From contig NZ_AP022600.1 of the NCBI RefSeq assembly GCF_010725885.1, forward strand, positions 310,001 through 374,000: 64,000 nucleotides of DNA, written 5' to 3'. The notes beneath the pieces are model-generated. The model saw only the letters and a list, made by a program, of their open reading frames with translations. It was not told the origin of the DNA and did no database searches. The stretch comes from Mycolicibacterium tokaiense (lineage in GTDB: Bacteria; Actinomycetota; Actinomycetes; Mycobacteriales; Mycobacteriaceae). This document shows, piece by piece, positions 27,210-36,617 of the stretch; positions within the stretch are counted from its first letter, which is position 1; every line of letters begins with the position of its first letter. The translations under genes were made by a program, and so were the position numbers.

Positions 27210-28649
27210 TCAGTCGTCGCTGGAGGCGCTTCCGGTGTTGCCGCCGGTCTCGCCATCGCTGGAGCTGCCGTCAGCGCCGTCGTCGCCGTCAGCGCCGTCG
27301 TCACCATCGGTTCCGACGCCGCCGCCGACCGCGGTTCCGGTGCCACCTGCGCCACCGTTGCCGCCGGCTCCACCGACTCCACTGGTGCCACCCTCGCCAC
27401 CTTCGCCGTCGTCGCCGTCGTCGCCGCCTGACCCGAAGAAGCCGCCGCCGCCGCCGGCACCGGCGGCACCGCCGTCGCCACCGTCGCCACCGTCGCCACC
27501 GTCGCCGCCGACGCCACCGTCGCCACCGTCGCCACCGTTGGCATCGGTTCCGATGACCCCGACGGCCGTGCCGCCGTTACCACCCGAGCCGCCCGCGCCA
27601 CCGGAGCTGGTGGTGTTGCCACCGGCGCCGCCGACACCGCCGCTGCCACCCTTGCCACCGCCGCCGAAGAACCCGCCTGAGCCGCCGGCGCCGCCGGCGC
27701 CACCGGCGGTGCCATCTTCGGCGTCCACGCCGTCGTTGCCGTTGGCACCGTTACCGCCGTTGCCGGCGTTGGCGTCGATACCGACCGCACCGACACCGGC
27801 TCCGCCGTCACCACCCGACCCACCGGCACCGCCGGGCGTCAGGCTCGGGCTACCCGCTCCACCGTTGCCGGCGGGAACGAGCGGCGGGACCTGCGGCAAG
27901 CCGGGTGCGCCCGGAAGCCCCGGCAGCGGGATGTTGGGCACCGCGTCGTCGCCGTCCACACCGTTGCCGCCGTTGCCGCCGTTACCACCCTGACCGAAGA
28001 GGCCGAAGAAGCCTGCGTTGCCACCGGCGCCGCCGTTGCCACCAGCGGTCTTCTCGCCCCCGAGCAGCGGATCGACACCGTCGCCGCCATTACCACCACT
28101 GCCGCCGTTGCCGAAGAAGGCGAAGAAGCCGGCGCTACCGCCGTTGCCGCCGTTGCGACCCAGGGTGCTGTCGCCGCCGTCGCCACCGTCGCCGTAGTAG
28201 AGGCCGCCGTTGCCACCGTTTCCGCCGCGGATGACGCCCAGCGGATCGGTGTAGCCGTCGCCGCCGCTGCCCACGAAGATGCCGCCGTTGAAGCCGTCCG
28301 GATGCAGAGCGTTGCCGTCTGCGCCGTTGCCGATGAAGAAGTTCAGAACCGGGATGGCGCCGGCGAAGTCGAGGAAGGCCTCGATCGGAGCTGCGAAGGG
28401 CTCCGGGGCCAGAGATGCCCCGAACAGCGAGTTCGGCGTCGGGCTGGATACAAGACCGGCGGTGAAGACCGTGTCTTCACAGCCGAACAGCTGGGTGCAG
28501 GTCTCTTCGACCGGCGCCGCGGCGGCCGTGCTGGCGGTGGCCAGCATGGCGACCGCAGGCGCTCCGAGGATCAGGCCCGCGCCCGCCACGGCCGCGCCTG
28601 TGGCGACCAGCGAGCGCCGGCGACCGGCAGACTTCGAGTGCTTGGACAT
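27210..28649 (-). CDS. PGRS-like glycine-rich repeat protein with Sec signal, lacking a PE domain
   Basis: A 479-residue exported protein. ATG 28649 (MSKHSKSAGRRR) follows a GGAGGGGA ribosome site by about 9 bases. A basic start and Ala-rich hydrophobic segment end at about residue 46 (ATASTAAAA), giving a signal peptide. A ~100-residue non-repetitive domain with two cysteines (EETCTQLFGCED) follows. From about residue 130 to 450 the protein is a GGxGG repeat (GGNGGNGG, GGDGGDGG and so on) like PE_PGRS tails, interrupted by GFFAFFGNG-type blocks. The end is Asp/Ser-rich. No PE domain is present. Function is unknown; a cell-surface location is inferred. Confidence 0.85.
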   Translation of the reverse strand: MSKHSKSAGRRRSLVATGAAVAGAGLILGAPAVAMLATASTAAAAPVEETCTQLFGCEDTVFTAGLVSSPTPNSLFGASLAPEPFAAPIEAFLDFAGAIPVLNFFIGNGADGNALHPDGFNGGIFVGSGGDGYTDPLGVIRGGNGGNGGLYYGDGGDGGDSTLGRNGGNGGSAGFFAFFGNGGSGGNGGDGVDPLLGGEKTAGGNGGAGGNAGFFGLFGQGGNGGNGGNGVDGDDAVPNIPLPGLPGAPGLPQVPPLVPAGNGGAGSPSLTPGGAGGSGGDGGAGVGAVGIDANAGNGGNGANGNDGVDAEDGTAGGAGGAGGSGGFFGGGGKGGSGGVGGAGGNTTSSGGAGGSGGNGGTAVGVIGTDANGGDGGDGGVGGDGGDGGDGGDGGAAGAGGGGGFFGSGGDDGDDGEGGEGGTSGVGGAGGNGGAGGTGTAVGGGVGTDGDDGADGDDGADGSSSDGETGGNTGSASSDD

Positions 28650-28679
28650 ATGGACTTCCCCTCCGCAGACGTGGCGCAC

Positions 28680-29096
28680 ATCACAGATAAGGTGATTGCC
28701 TCAGCAACGTAACACCCCGCGCGCCCGCTGGGAACCACCTGGCCAAAAATTTTGTTTGCAGGACACCTGCGTTTGTATTGCTACTTGCCATCGCCCACCT
28801 GCTTTACCTGAGATTCACCTGAACAACCCTGAGCGGGGCCACAGGATCTCGATTGATTCGTTTTTCCAGCTGAAACCAGATCTTTTGTAGAAATCCGCAG
28901 GTCAACGTCTATATGGATCCAAATGATGGCGGCATCATCTCAGGTTTGACTCAGCTTTCGACGCTTCGCCCCCGCTGATATCGCGATTAGCTGCCAGCGG
29001 CCGTCCACTCACGTTGAATTCATCTTTGGCCACAATTTCGGGGCCTCCAGCAAGCGCCTGAGACAACGTCCACAAAACGAAATCTGGTGTTGCGTC
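28680..29096. other. non-coding AT-richer intergenic region
   Basis: About 430 bases between the PGRS-like gene and the divergent TetR gene carry no convincing frame; the longest ones lack start signals and family features. Base composition is clearly lower in GC than the neighbours. Visible elements are the inverted repeat GCAGG-ACA-CCTGC (28758-28770) and repeated ACCTGA/CACCTG words around 28798-28830. It must hold the promoters of both flanking genes. A small RNA cannot be excluded. Confidence 0.6.
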
Positions 29097-29128
29097 GAAC
29101 GCGCGTTTAACATGTTGAACATGCGTTC
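29097..29128. promoter_or_regulatory. palindromic operator overlapping the TetR gene start
   Basis: A 32-base imperfect palindrome runs from GAACGC to GCGTTC with AACATGTT near its centre; 9 of the outer 11 positions match. It covers the first codons of the TetR gene, whose start is 29112 or 29121. This is a common arrangement for an autorepressed, leaderless TetR gene. Confidence 0.6.
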
Positions 29129-29756
29129 AGCCGATTTGACCACTGCCGCCAGAATCCGCGACGCCGCCATCGCGCAGTTCGGCGAGCACGGCTTCGGCGT
29201 GGGCGTGCGGGCCATCGCCAAGGTTGCCGGCGTGAGCCCCAGCCTGGTGATACACCACTTCGGCTCCAAAGAAGGACTGCAGTCCGCGTGCGACGACTAC
29301 ATCGCCGAATTGGTTCGTAGCTCGAAATCGCAATCGCTGCAAACCCATGACCCCGCGGCATGGTTCGCCGCGCTGGCCGAGATCGACGACTTCGCACCGG
29401 CGATGTCCTACCTGGTGCGCAGCATGCAATCCGGCAGTGAGCTCGCAAAGGGACTGTGGCGCACCATGATTGCCAATACTGAGGCCTATCTGGCCGACGG
29501 CGTGGCCGCCGGCACCATCCGGGAATCGCCAGATCCGAAGGCGCGCGCCAAGTTCCTGGGAATCATGGGCGGCGGCGGGTTCCTGCTGTACCTGCAGCTG
29601 CACGAGCACCCCGACGACATGCGCAGGGTGTTGCACGACTACGCCAACGACATGGTGCTGCCCGCGCTGGAGGTCTACACCCATGGCCTGCTGACCGATT
29701 CCGCGATGTACGACGCGTTCGTCGCTCGACAGATTGGAGAACAAGATGGCCATTGA
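29112..29756 (+). CDS. TetR-family transcriptional regulator (Rv1219c-like)
   Basis: A 214-residue regulator read from ATG 29112; ATG 29121 is equally possible and neither has a clear ribosome site. The N-terminal TetR helix-turn-helix is seen in [28 protein letters not shown] (pattern in part) and [12 protein letters not shown]. The C-terminal ligand domain is of the TetR_C type seen in Rv1219c. It overlaps the following ABC ATPase gene by 11 bases, so it is the first gene of the exporter operon and probably represses it. In M. tuberculosis Rv1219c represses the Rv1218c-Rv1217c drug exporter. Confidence 0.88.
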   Translation: MLNMRSADLTTAARIRDAAIAQFGEHGFGVGVRAIAKVAGVSPSLVIHHFGSKEGLQSACDDYIAELVRSSKSQSLQTHDPAAWFAALAEIDDFAPAMSYLVRSMQSGSELAKGLWRTMIANTEAYLADGVAAGTIRESPDPKARAKFLGIMGGGGFLLYLQLHEHPDDMRRVLHDYANDMVLPALEVYTHGLLTDSAMYDAFVARQIGEQDGH

Positions 29757-30645
29757 CATCCGGGGGCTGCGGAAGACATTCGGTTCCGCGGTCGCACTGG
29801 ACGGCTTGGATCTCGGCGTGCGTGACGGTGAGGTCCACGGGTTCCTCGGCCCGAACGGAGCCGGCAAATCCACCACCATGCGTATTCTGCTGGGACTGGT
29901 CAGGGCCGACAGTGGAACCGTCCGACTGCTGGATGGCGATCCGTGGACCGACGCTGTGCGACTGCATCGTGATATCGCCTATGTGCCAGGCGATGTCACG
30001 CTGTGGCCCACGCTGACGGGAGGCGAGACCATCGACCTGCTGGCCCGGATGCGCGGCGGGCTGGACCACAGACGTCGCACCGAGCTCATCGAACGATTTG
30101 CCCTCGATCCCACCAAAAAGGCCCGCACCTACTCGAAAGGCAACCGACAGAAGGTTTCTCTGGTATCGGCCTTTTCGTCAAATGCCCGCCTTCTACTGCT
30201 CGACGAACCCAGCACCGGGCTGGACCCGTTGATGGAGAACGTCTTTCAGCAGTGCGTCGCCGAAGCGCGAGACCGCGGTGTCACCGTTCTGCTGTCCAGT
30301 CACATCCTGGCCGAAACCGAGGCGCTCTGCGAACGGGTGACGATCATCCGCGCGGGCCGGACCGTCGAGAGCGGGACCCTGGCGGACCTGCGCCACCTGA
30401 GCCGGACCTCGATCAAGGCCGAACTGGCGGGCGACCCGGGGGATCTCAGCCGCATCCGCGGCGTCGAGGATCTCGTCATCGACGGGCATACGTTGCGCGC
30501 CCAGGTCGACAGCGACAGTCTGGCCGAGGTGATCCGCGCGCTCGGCGAGGCCGGAATACGAAGCCTGGTCAGCCAGCCACCCACCCTCGAAGACCTCTTC
30601 CTGCGCCATTATGACGTCGGGACACCACGGGTAGGCGCGGCATGA
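29746..30645 (+). CDS. ABC exporter ATP-binding protein (Rv1218c-like)
   Basis: A 299-residue ATPase from ATG 29746, preceded by GGAGA at 5 bases. Walker A is [14 protein letters not shown] (near residues 37-50), the Q-loop is unusually written ([11 protein letters not shown]), the signature is [15 protein letters not shown] and Walker B is [13 protein letters not shown]. The serine-for-usual LSGGQ variation (YSKGN) is normal for this drug-exporter group. It pairs with the permease that starts within its stop codon. The M. tuberculosis counterpart has been linked to efflux of several drug classes. Confidence 0.9.
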   Translation: MAIDIRGLRKTFGSAVALDGLDLGVRDGEVHGFLGPNGAGKSTTMRILLGLVRADSGTVRLLDGDPWTDAVRLHRDIAYVPGDVTLWPTLTGGETIDLLARMRGGLDHRRRTELIERFALDPTKKARTYSKGNRQKVSLVSAFSSNARLLLLDEPSTGLDPLMENVFQQCVAEARDRGVTVLLSSHILAETEALCERVTIIRAGRTVESGTLADLRHLSRTSIKAELAGDPGDLSRIRGVEDLVIDGHTLRAQVDSDSLAEVIRALGEAGIRSLVSQPPTLEDLFLRHYDVGTPRVGAA

Positions 30646-32279
30646 GTACCGCAGTTGCGAGCCATCCCGCCCATCGGGCGCCCTCCCTCAGTACCTCCGA
30701 ATTCACCGGCACCACCCACCTGCTGCGGCTGTACCTGCGCCGCGACCGGCTGGTGGCCCCGCTGTGGATCCTGCTGCTGTCGGTCCCGCTGGCGAGCGTC
30801 TACATCGGAAGCGTCGACGCCGTGTACCCCACCGCCGCGGACCGGGCTGCGTTCGCGGCGTCCATCATGGCCAGCCCGGCGCAGCGGGCGCTGTACGGCG
30901 GCATCTACAACGACAGCCTCGGAGCCGTCGGCATCTGGAAGGCCGGCATCTTCCACCTCTTGATCGCTGTCGCCGTCATCATGACGGTGATCCGCCACAC
31001 CCGCGCCGACGAGGAGGTCGGGCGCACCGAGTTGCTCGACTCGACGGTGGTGGGCCGGCGGGCCGGCCTCGCCGCCGCGGTGCTCCTGGCATTCGGCGCG
31101 GCAGTGCTGACCGGGCTGATCGGCTTCGCCGGGCTCGCGACGATGGACATCCCGGTAGCGGGGTCCCTGGCCTTCAGCGCCGCGCTCACCGCGTCCGGGC
31201 TGGTGTTCGCCGCTGTGGCAGCGGTGGCCGCCCAGCTCTCCCCCAGTGCGCGGACGTCGCGCGGCATCGCGTTCTCGGTGCTGGCGGCGGCATTCACCGT
31301 GCGCGCAGTAGGCGACGCCGGGGCCGGCGCGCTGTCATGGCTCTCCCCGTTGGGGTGGTCCCTACAGGTGCGCCCCTTCGCCGGTGACCACTGGTGGGTG
31401 CTGGCCCTGCACCTGATCACCACCGCGGCGCTGACCGTCGCGGCCTTCCTCTTGCTGGGCCGCCGCGACGTCGGCTCCGGCTTACTGGCGCAGCGCCCCG
31501 GACCCGCAGCGGCCGCGCCGCGTCTGAACGGGCCGGGCGGCCTGGCCTGGCGCCTGGACCGCGGTGCGGTGCTGCTGTGGACTGTCGGGCTCACGCTCTA
31601 CGGACTGCTCATCGGCAGCGTGGTGCACGGTGTCGGCGACGAGATCGGCAACAGTGACCTGGCCCGCGACATGGTGACCAAACTGGGCGGGACCTCGGCG
31701 ATGGAACAGGCATTCCTGGCGGTGGCCTTCACCATGCTGGCCATGGCGGCCTCGGCATTCGTGGTCTCGCTGGTGCTGCGGCTGCACCAGGAGGAGACTG
31801 CCCAACGCCTCGAAACCCTGCTCGCCGGCTCGATGAGCAGAACCCGTTGGCTGGCAAGCCATGTCGCGGTGGCGATGCTGGGTTCGGCGGGCGCCATGGC
31901 CGTCGCCGGGGTGGCCGCCGGACTGGCCTACGGCGCCGCCGCCGGCGATGTCGGAACAACTCTGCCCACCGTGGTGGGCACCGCGCTGGTCCAGTTACCC
32001 GCGGTCTGGCTGCCCGGCGCCGTCGCGCTGGTGCTGTTCGGTGCGCTGCCCAGGTTCACACCGGCGGCCTGGGGTGTGGTGGCGGGGCTGATCGCGATGT
32101 ACCTGCTCGGTTCGCTGTCCGGTGCACCGCAGTGGCTCCTGGATCTGCAGCCCTACAGCCACATTCCGCACGTCGGCACCGGCACCTTCAGCGCCACCGC
32201 CCTGGTGTGGCTGGTGGTGCTCGACGCTGCACTGGCGGTCGCGGGAATCATCGGGTTCCGGCGCCGCGATCTGCGCTGA
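30642..32279 (+). CDS. ABC exporter permease, tandem six-helix type (Rv1217c-like)
   Basis: A 545-residue membrane protein whose ATG overlaps the ATPase stop (ATGA). About twelve hydrophobic helices form two similar halves, so one chain supplies both membrane domains. The motif [17 protein letters not shown] near residue 125 and [16 protein letters not shown] near residue 390 are the paired coupling-helix regions of this family. With the ATPase and TetR gene it forms a three-gene efflux operon. Its substrates here are unknown. Confidence 0.9.
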   Translation: MSTAVASHPAHRAPSLSTSEFTGTTHLLRLYLRRDRLVAPLWILLLSVPLASVYIGSVDAVYPTAADRAAFAASIMASPAQRALYGGIYNDSLGAVGIWKAGIFHLLIAVAVIMTVIRHTRADEEVGRTELLDSTVVGRRAGLAAAVLLAFGAAVLTGLIGFAGLATMDIPVAGSLAFSAALTASGLVFAAVAAVAAQLSPSARTSRGIAFSVLAAAFTVRAVGDAGAGALSWLSPLGWSLQVRPFAGDHWWVLALHLITTAALTVAAFLLLGRRDVGSGLLAQRPGPAAAAPRLNGPGGLAWRLDRGAVLLWTVGLTLYGLLIGSVVHGVGDEIGNSDLARDMVTKLGGTSAMEQAFLAVAFTMLAMAASAFVVSLVLRLHQEETAQRLETLLAGSMSRTRWLASHVAVAMLGSAGAMAVAGVAAGLAYGAAAGDVGTTLPTVVGTALVQLPAVWLPGAVALVLFGALPRFTPAAWGVVAGLIAMYLLGSLSGAPQWLLDLQPYSHIPHVGTGTFSATALVWLVVLDAALAVAGIIGFRRRDLR

Positions 32280-32297
32280 GCGGGGTACCCGTGGGGC

Positions 32298-32780
32298 ATG
32301 CAGACGTTCTTGCCCTGCCCGGGTTTCATCGACTCGGCGGGCCTCCTCGATAGCAAGAGACTGGGCAAGCAGCGAGTCGAGACCATCCAGGTACTGCGGG
32401 CGCTCACCGTGCCGGGATACGGCTGGCGCCGTCACCCCGCGGCGGCCATGTGGGCGGGCTACGAGGAGGCGCTGGTGCGCTACGGCCTCGATGTCTGCGG
32501 TGTCTGGACGGCCCACGGCCGTACTGACACCTGCGCGGCGACCCTGCTGACCGACGTACGGGCAGGCATCGGGACCACGGTGGTCCGCACCCAGGACGAG
32601 TTGGCGGCCGCGGGTGAGATACCGCCCTGGCTGGGGGATCCGAGCCTGCACCACAGCCACCAGTCGGCGTTGGTCAGGAAAGACCCCGGGCACTACCGTC
32701 CGTTGTTTCCCGACGTGCCGGATGACTTGCCCAACGTCTGGCCGGCCTCGGGCCGTCCACGACGGGTGTTGCTGACCTGA
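32298..32780 (+). CDS. MSMEG_6728-family protein, pyrimidine-dimer DNA glycosylase-like (Pyr_excise)
   Basis: A 160-residue soluble protein from ATG 32298. The N-terminal block MQTFLPCPGFIDSAGLLDSK, then RLGKQRVE and YGWRRHPAAAMW, is characteristic of a small actinobacterial family. I recall this family as being assigned to the Pyr_excise superfamily of T4 endonuclease V-like enzymes. The second half has HHSHQSALVRKDPGHYRPLFP. Such enzymes would cut at UV-induced pyrimidine dimers, but the T4 catalytic N-terminal threonine is not obvious, so activity is uncertain. It lies 18 bases after the exporter operon. Confidence 0.7.
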   Translation: MQTFLPCPGFIDSAGLLDSKRLGKQRVETIQVLRALTVPGYGWRRHPAAAMWAGYEEALVRYGLDVCGVWTAHGRTDTCAATLLTDVRAGIGTTVVRTQDELAAAGEIPPWLGDPSLHHSHQSALVRKDPGHYRPLFPDVPDDLPNVWPASGRPRRVLLT

Positions 32781-32781
32781 G

Positions 32782-33996
32782 TCAGATCCAGACGCCCTTG
32801 CCGACAGCCACCACGCCGCCGGAACTGATGGCGAACCGCTCCCGGTCCTTGTCCAAATCCACGCCCACCATCTCGCCGGGACCGACGACGACGTTCTTGT
32901 CCAGGATGGCGCGGCGCACCACTGCTCCGCGGCCCACGCGGGCGCCCGGCATGATCACGCTGCCCTCGACGATGGCGCCGTCGTCGATGACGACGTTGGA
33001 CGACAGCACCGAATTGCGCACCGAGGCCGCCGAGATGATGCTGCCGGCGCCCACCACCGACTCCTGCGCCGAGCCGCCGTTGACGAACTTCGCCGGGGCC
33101 AGGTTCTCCGAGCCGCCGCGGATGGGCCAGCGCTTGTTGTACAGGTTGAAGATCGGGTGCACCGACACCAGATCCATGTGCGCATCGTAGAAGGCGTCCA
33201 GAGTTCCCACGTCGCGCCAGTAGCCGTGGTCGCGCTCGGTGGCGCCGGGCACCTCGTTGTTGTTGAAGTCGTAGACCGCGGCCATGCCGTCGGCCACCAG
33301 CCGAGGGATGATGTCGCCACCCATGTCGTGATCGGAATGGTCTTCGTCGGCGTCGGCGCGGATGGCGTCGATCAGCACCTTGGTGGTGAAGATGTAGTTG
33401 CCCATCGAGGCGAACGTCATCTCCGGGTCATCCGGGGTGCCCGGCGGGTCGGAGGGTTTCTCGATCCAACCCCGGATCCGCCCGGAGTCGTCGGCGTCGA
33501 TGCAACCGAAGGCCGACGCCTCCGCGCGCGGCACCCGGATACCGGCGACGGTGGCGCCTGCCCCGCTCTCGATGTGCGCCTGCAGCATCTGCTCGGGGTC
33601 CATCCGGTACACGTGGTCGGCCCCGAAGATCACGATGTAGTCCGGATCCTCGTCGTAGATCAGGTTCAACGACTGGTAGATCGCATCGGCAGAACCGGTG
33701 TACCACCGTGGGCCCAACCGTTGCTGTGCCGGAACCGGCGTGATGTATTCGCCTGCCAGGCCGGACAACCGCCAGTTCTGCGAGATGTGCCGGTCCAGGG
33801 AATGCGATTTGTATTGCGTGAGAACGCAGATGCGCAGGAACCGCGCGTTCACCAGGTTCGACAGCACGAAGTCGATCAGCCGGTACCCGCCGCCGAAGGG
33901 AACCGCGGGCTTCGCCCGATCCGCCGTCAGCGGGTAGAGCCGCTTGCCTTCACCGCCGGCCAGGACGATTCCCAGCACATGTGGCGCTTCCCTCAT
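32782..33996 (-). CDS. glgC: glucose-1-phosphate adenylyltransferase
   Basis: A 404-residue enzyme that makes ADP-glucose from ATP and glucose-1-phosphate. The N-terminal nucleotidyltransferase domain has [14 protein letters not shown] and [16 protein letters not shown], and the substrate region has [11 protein letters not shown] and [10 protein letters not shown]. The C-terminal left-handed beta-helix starts near residue 300 ([30 protein letters not shown]). Length matches Rv1213. Divergent from glgA with 166 bases between, which must hold both promoters. ADP-glucose feeds glycogen and, through GlgM/GlgE, alpha-glucans. Confidence 0.96.
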   Translation of the reverse strand: MREAPHVLGIVLAGGEGKRLYPLTADRAKPAVPFGGGYRLIDFVLSNLVNARFLRICVLTQYKSHSLDRHISQNWRLSGLAGEYITPVPAQQRLGPRWYTGSADAIYQSLNLIYDEDPDYIVIFGADHVYRMDPEQMLQAHIESGAGATVAGIRVPRAEASAFGCIDADDSGRIRGWIEKPSDPPGTPDDPEMTFASMGNYIFTTKVLIDAIRADADEDHSDHDMGGDIIPRLVADGMAAVYDFNNNEVPGATERDHGYWRDVGTLDAFYDAHMDLVSVHPIFNLYNKRWPIRGGSENLAPAKFVNGGSAQESVVGAGSIISAASVRNSVLSSNVVIDDGAIVEGSVIMPGARVGRGAVVRRAILDKNVVVGPGEMVGVDLDKDRERFAISSGGVVAVGKGVWI

Positions 33997-34162
33997 GAGA
34001 CAAACCTATCGGCACCGACCCACCGCGGCTAGGGCAATGGCCGAGTTTTGTGGGCCTTCTTACGTGGTATGGGCGGTTGTTCTGCAAGGTATTTGGCGTT
34101 CGACAGCCGTCAGGTTGACCCAATACCTGCGCCCGCAGGCCCGTACTACTACGGTCGTGCGT

Positions 34163-35317
34163 ATGCGGGTGGCGATGATGACACGGGAGTATCCACCTGA
34201 GGTGTACGGCGGCGCGGGTGTCCACGTCACCGAACTCGTCTCACAACTGCGCACCTTGTGCGACGTCGATGTGCACTGCATGGGCGCACCCCGGGACGGC
34301 GCGTTCGTGCACCAGCCTGACCCCCAGCTCGCCGGCGCCAACGCCGCGCTGTCGATGCTGTCCACCGATCTGGTGATGACCAATGCCGCCGCCGGCGCGG
34401 ACATCGCCCATTCCCACACCTGGTACACGGGGATGGCGGGGCATCTCGCCGCGCTGCTGCACGGCATTCCGCACGTGGTGACCGCGCACTCGCTCGAGCC
34501 GCTGCGGCCGTGGAAGGCCGAGCAACTGGGCGGGGGCTACCGCCTGTCTTCCTGGGTGGAGAAGACCGCCATGGAGGCCGCAGATGCCGTCATCGCCGTC
34601 AGTTCGGGGATGCGCAGGGACGTGTTGTCGGTCTACCCCGCCCTCGATCCCGACAAGGTGCATGTGGTGAAGAACGGCATCGACACTGCCGTCTGGTACC
34701 CCGATGAGCAGACATCCGTGCTGGCCGAACTGGGTGTCGACCCGTCGCGTCCGGTGGTGGCCTTCGTCGGCCGGATCACCCGCCAGAAGGGCGTCCCGCA
34801 CCTGGTGGCCGCCGCCCACCAGTTCGACCCCGAGATCCAGCTCGTGTTGTGCGCGGGTGCACCGGACACCCCCGAGATCGCCGCCGAGGTCTCCGGCGCA
34901 GTGGAGCTGCTGTCGCAGTCGCGCACCGGCGTGTTCTGGGTCCGCGACATGCTACCGGTGCAGAAGATCCGCCAAATTCTTTCCGCGGCAGCCGTTTTCG
35001 TGTGCCCGTCGGTGTACGAACCGTTGGGCATCGTCAATCTCGAGGCCATGGCCTGCGGCACCGCGGTGGTGGCCTCCGACGTCGGCGGCATCCCCGAGGT
35101 GGTGGCCGACGGCACCACCGGCACGCTGGTGCACTACGACGCCGCCGACGCCCCCGGGTTCGAAGCCGGCATCGCGGCGGCCGTCAACGCACTGGTGGCA
35201 GACCCCGAGCGCGCGGCCCGCTACGGAGCAGCAGGACGGCAGCGCTGTATCGACGAGTTCTCGTGGGCCCGCATCGCCGAACAGACTCTGCAGATCTATC
35301 GCGCGGTGTCCGCGTGA
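34163..35317 (+). CDS. glgA: glycogen synthase/ADP-glucose maltose-1-phosphate synthase (GlgA/GlgM type)
   Basis: A 384-residue GT4 glycosyltransferase. ATG 34163 matches the M. tuberculosis start (MRVAM-TREYPPEVYGGAGVH) and removes an unconserved upstream stretch. The N-terminal domain has the GGAGVHVTEL donor-side motif, the C-terminal domain the E-x7-E region VYEPLGIVNLEAMACG (near residues 292-307). The mycobacterial enzyme (Rv1212c) mainly makes maltose-1-phosphate from ADP-glucose and glucose-1-phosphate. It pairs with divergent glgC. A terminator stem begins at its stop codon. Confidence 0.95.
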   Translation: MRVAMMTREYPPEVYGGAGVHVTELVSQLRTLCDVDVHCMGAPRDGAFVHQPDPQLAGANAALSMLSTDLVMTNAAAGADIAHSHTWYTGMAGHLAALLHGIPHVVTAHSLEPLRPWKAEQLGGGYRLSSWVEKTAMEAADAVIAVSSGMRRDVLSVYPALDPDKVHVVKNGIDTAVWYPDEQTSVLAELGVDPSRPVVAFVGRITRQKGVPHLVAAAHQFDPEIQLVLCAGAPDTPEIAAEVSGAVELLSQSRTGVFWVRDMLPVQKIRQILSAAAVFVCPSVYEPLGIVNLEAMACGTAVVASDVGGIPEVVADGTTGTLVHYDAADAPGFEAGIAAAVNALVADPERAARYGAAGRQRCIDEFSWARIAEQTLQIYRAVSA

Positions 35318-35348
35318 CGAACCCCGCGCACCGCGCGGGGTTCGTCAC
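35314..35348. terminator. bidirectional terminator covering the glgA stop codon
   Basis: A perfect 16-bp stem (35314-35329 with 35333-35348) with loop ACC. The glgA TGA (35315-35317) is inside the left arm. It lies between the convergent glgA and DUF3117 genes and probably ends both transcripts. Confidence 0.85.
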
Positions 35349-35366
35349 GTGAAACGAGGGTCGGCT

Positions 35367-35534
35367 TCAGCCGGTCACATTCTTCAACTCGTCGCCGAGC
35401 GCGGCGGCTTCATCGGGGGTCAGTTCCACGACCAGGCGGCCACCGCCCTCGAGCGGTACCCGCATCACGATGCCACGCCCCTCTTTGGTTGCTTCCAATG
35501 GACCGTCGCCGGTCCGGGGCTTCATGGCCGCCAT
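35367..35534 (-). CDS. DUF3117 protein (Rv1211-like)
   Basis: A 55-residue protein starting at ATG 35534, with GGAGGG 8 bases upstream. The sequence MAAMKPRTGDGPLEATKEGR and VPLEGGGRLVVELTPDEAAAL is almost invariant in actinobacteria. The function is unknown. It is the last gene of the folP2-gpgS-divIVA-like-tagA strand, as in M. tuberculosis, but 120 bases separate it from tagA, so it may have its own promoter. Confidence 0.93.
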   Translation of the reverse strand: MAAMKPRTGDGPLEATKEGRGIVMRVPLEGGGRLVVELTPDEAAALGDELKNVTG

Positions 35535-35657
35535 CGAGTGCTCCCTCCAAGTTGGACTTCTCGTCCCCGGTACACAATCCGCCTCCGGCGCGCCGAAAGG
35601 CCAGTTCACGTATCCATTGTTCCCTATCGTCGCCGCTACGTGTGTAAGACCCGGCCG

Positions 35658-36224
35658 TTAGCGGTGCTCAACTGCCGGAACCCAACACGCCGCGATGTGG
35701 TCGTCGACCATCCCGGTGGCCTGCATCAAGGCGTAGGCGGTGGTGGGGCCGACGAACCGAAAACCCCGTCGCTTGAGTTCGCGGGCCATGGCGGTGGACT
35801 CGGGCGTGACCGCCGGGACGTCGGCCATGCTCGCCGGCCGCGGGCGACGAGCAGGAGCGTAGGACCACAGCAAGTCGGACAGGTCGACGTCGAGGGCCGC
35901 CACCGCGCGGGCATTGCCGATGGTGGCCTCGATCTTGGCCCGGTTGCGCACGATCGTGCTGTCGGTCATCAGGCGCTCGATGTCGTTGTCGTCGTAGGCG
36001 GCCACCGTGTCGACGTCGAAGCCTGCGAAGGCGGCCCGGAAACCCTCCCGCTTACGCAGGATGATCAGCCACGACAGCCCACTCTGGAACGCCTCCAGGC
36101 TGATCCGCTCGAACAACGCGACGGTGCCGCGCAACGGCCGGCCCCACTCGTCGTCGTGGTAATCGCGGTAGAGCTGCGGCCCCTGGTCAGCCCAGTCGCA
36201 CCGGATCCGGCCGTCGTCAGTCAC
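35658..36224 (-). CDS. tagA: DNA-3-methyladenine glycosylase I
   Basis: A 188-residue base-excision-repair enzyme that removes 3-methyladenine. GTG 36224 (VTDDGRIRCDWA) overlaps the preceding gene by 8 bases and gives the family length. Characteristic motifs are YRDYHDDEWGRPL, FERISLEAFQSGLSW and the late FVGPTTAYALMQATG with the conserved VDDH. The usual N-terminal zinc cysteine is present in RCDWA, and the C-terminal one in AACW. Corresponds to Rv1210. Confidence 0.93.
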   Translation of the reverse strand: MTDDGRIRCDWADQGPQLYRDYHDDEWGRPLRGTVALFERISLEAFQSGLSWLIILRKREGFRAAFAGFDVDTVAAYDDNDIERLMTDSTIVRNRAKIEATIGNARAVAALDVDLSDLLWSYAPARRPRPASMADVPAVTPESTAMARELKRRGFRFVGPTTAYALMQATGMVDDHIAACWVPAVEHR

Positions 36225-36534
36225 GCGCGTCGGCGGCGCTCTCGACCCGCTGGCTGCGCAGTGCGTCCACCTCGGCACGCAGGGAGTCGAGCTCCTGGGC
36301 CAGGCGGTCCAGCACCCAGTCCACTTCGCTGGTCTTGTAACCGCGCAGCGTCTGGCTGAACTTCACCGCCTCGACGTCAGCACCGGTGACACCGGAGGCG
36401 GGCAGGACCGTCGCCGTGGTCGCCCGCGGCAGGGGCGGCAGCTGCTCGCCGCGACCGAACACCACACTGGCCACGCCGAACAGCACGATGGCGATCAGGA
36501 TCAGCACGACGACGTACAGCAAGACCATTGTCAC
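36217..36534 (-). CDS. DivIVA-domain membrane protein (Rv1209-like)
   Basis: A 105-residue protein from GTG 36534 (ATG 36528 also possible). One N-terminal transmembrane helix (MVLLYVVVLILIAIVLFGVA) is followed by a short DivIVA-like segment with FSQTLRGYKTSEVDWVLDRL and a coiled-coil end. The motif R-G-Y-x4-VD is the DivIVA lipid-contact loop. It sits between gpgS and tagA as in M. tuberculosis. Role unknown; a link to polar growth is only suggested by the domain. Confidence 0.87.
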   Translation of the reverse strand: MTMVLLYVVVLILIAIVLFGVASVVFGRGEQLPPLPRATTATVLPASGVTGADVEAVKFSQTLRGYKTSEVDWVLDRLAQELDSLRAEVDALRSQRVESAADARD

Positions 36535-36617
36535 GCCATCGATCCTGCCCTAAAGACCGAGGCTCTTCACCGCGGACTCCTCCGTCGCCGCGTCTGGACC
36601 TCGGTCGACCCTGTGAG

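Noticed and set aside
27034..27993. Proline-rich, collagen-like frame of 319 codons on the plus strand
   Set aside because: It is the reverse complement of the glycine-repeat gene; GGC/GCC repeats necessarily give Pro-rich antisense translation.
28696..28890. 64-codon frame in the PGRS-TetR intergenic region
   Set aside because: No ribosome site, no family features and unusual composition.
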